From Deltaproteobacteria bacterium (GTDB lineage: Bacteria > Desulfobacterota > Desulfomonilia > UBA1062): a stretch of DNA of 41,029 nucleotides. Within the stretch, counting starts at the first letter, position 1. Every line of letters begins with the position of its first letter. Location of the stretch: assembly GCA_011372875.1 (NCBI GenBank), contig DSAD01000257.1, positions 1-41,029 of the forward strand, in the 5' to 3' direction. A model generated the notes under the pieces. It ran no database searches. It saw only the letters and a list, made by a program, of their open reading frames with translations, and was not told the DNA's origin. Below are positions 39,810-41,029 of this stretch, in pieces. A program made the translations under genes and the position numbers.

Positions 39810-41021
39810 CTACAGAAAGAAGTTGTTGTCCTCAACCACTTCGAGATTATCCACACTCTCACCCGAAGATATAAAACGTTCTATCCACCAGTTGACATGA
39901 TGGTAAAAACACACGACCACATTGCATTCCTGTCCGGCGTCGAAGTTCCTGATGGATTTATCAAGGGCGCCGTGGGTCTTATCGAACATATCGAGATTCT
40001 TATAGCCGTCACTGCCTGCTATCCTGCCCTTGGCAACACCACGGTATGCCGGACAGTGAAAGACCCCTGAAGGTGCAAGCACTGTTCGGAAAAACTGGCT
40101 GTGACACACATTCGGCTGCCTTTTGAGTTCATGAACCTTCCTGTCCATCATTGCATGAAGGTTGACACTCTCAAGTATTGCCACCTGAGCGTTGTGTTTT
40201 GCCTTGGCAAGGTTCTCCCGAATCCGCTGAATAATACTGTTTTCCCGCTCGGCATCCGTATCACTGAACAGAGACTCCTTTTTCGAACCGTCCAGCCTTA
40301 GGAGACAAGGCTTGAATGAGATATAATCGAAGTCATATTCTCCGGCAAGTTCCACTGCCTCGTTGATCTCTTCAATATTCGGACAGATCTCTTTTCCATT
40401 CATGAAAATCCCTTCCCAGACAATGACATATGAATATCCGAGAGATATCTTCGGATTATCCTGTTTGATCTGCCTGGCCTCGGTCAGTATCTTCTTCAAT
40501 GTCACATTTTTCCCGGGGAGGTGAGCCTTATAAAAGGTTTCTTCCCGGGCAGCATCGATCGACAGCCTCAGCCAGTCTCCCTCCTGCAGGAGATCTGCCA
40601 CCGCTGCAACCCGCTCGAGCCGGGAACCGTTCGTCACGATACCCACCTGAAGCGATCTGCCCCGGCAATAACGGACTACCTCTTCAAAGTCCGGGTGCAC
40701 GGTAGGTTCACCTCCACCGATAAGAATTACCGAGAGAAGGCCTTTTTGCACAAGGGTGTCGATACTGTGCCTGATGGTATCAAGATTCAGGGCCTCACCA
40801 GTATTTATGATCCCCGAATCCACACAGTGCGGGCAACTGAAGTTGCAAGCAGATGTAAGATCAAGGTTTATTGATACCGGTCCCATTGAAGGAAGACCTT
40901 CCATCCGATTGCATCCCCTGCGTCCTCTCTCCCAGAGGATATATTTCTTGAGATTTTCAATAACCGATCTCTGCCTGAGTTTTGCACTGAAATCATGCTC
41001 TTTGTCTTTGAGTTGTTCCAT
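39810..41021 (-). CDS. Radical SAM protein with Cys-containing C-terminal region
   Basis: LDLTSACNFSCPHCVDSG (CxxxCxxC), LIGGGEPTVHPDFEEVVRYCRGRSLQVGIVTNGSRL; later Cys in PNVCHSQFF, GVFHCPAYRG, QECNVVVCFYHHVNWW. Confidence 0.92.
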   Translation of the reverse strand: MEQLKDKEHDFSAKLRQRSVIENLKKYILWERGRRGCNRMEGLPSMGPVSINLDLTSACNFSCPHCVDSGIINTGEALNLDTIRHSIDTLVQKGLLSVILIGGGEPTVHPDFEEVVRYCRGRSLQVGIVTNGSRLERVAAVADLLQEGDWLRLSIDAAREETFYKAHLPGKNVTLKKILTEARQIKQDNPKISLGYSYVIVWEGIFMNGKEICPNIEEINEAVELAGEYDFDYISFKPCLLRLDGSKKESLFSDTDAERENSIIQRIRENLAKAKHNAQVAILESVNLHAMMDRKVHELKRQPNVCHSQFFRTVLAPSGVFHCPAYRGVAKGRIAGSDGYKNLDMFDKTHGALDKSIRNFDAGQECNVVVCFYHHVNWWIERFISSGESVDNLEVVEDNNFFL

Positions 41022-41029
41022 GCCTACCC

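Overview
41 kb window of a bacterial chromosome. Gene content and order suggest a deltaproteobacterial / Desulfobacterota-type genome; this is inference, as no marker search was run. Most of the window is housekeeping genes in tightly packed, often overlapping operons. (i) Leftmost 3.3 kb: a decayed dynamin-like GTPase fragment, an intact DUF255/YyaL thioredoxin-domain gene, a truncated AEC permease and a cluster of short repeats. (ii) comM/yifB and a PAS hybrid histidine kinase split by an apparent 1-nt frameshift. (iii) Minus-strand operon acuC-like - DUF1844 - htrA - ispE - spoVG - tRNA-Gln(TTG) - prs, ending next to a REP-like palindrome. (iv) Orphan response regulator, small ORF, ridA, yitT, GpgS-like glycosyltransferase. 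(v) Long minus-strand block from a small HTH-like protein through rpsA - Ca/Na exchanger - sppA - guaB - dnaE - accA - small protein - prepilin peptidase. (vi) LysM and PilZ proteins, then hpt - DUF3426 - ruvX - mltG and two tandem response regulators (SHOCT-like tail, HD-GYP). (vii) An LPS-core-type cluster with two GT9 heptosyltransferases, a protein with two tandem LPS-kinase-like domains, and a radical SAM protein. I found no CRISPR array, prophage or rRNA. No obvious new defence or mobile system is visible. The best leads are the tandem-kinase/radical-SAM LPS cluster, a probably leaderless hpt promoter, two unannotated small ORFs, a 7-bp-periodic repeat with a distant inverted copy, a REP-like palindrome and the kinase frameshift.
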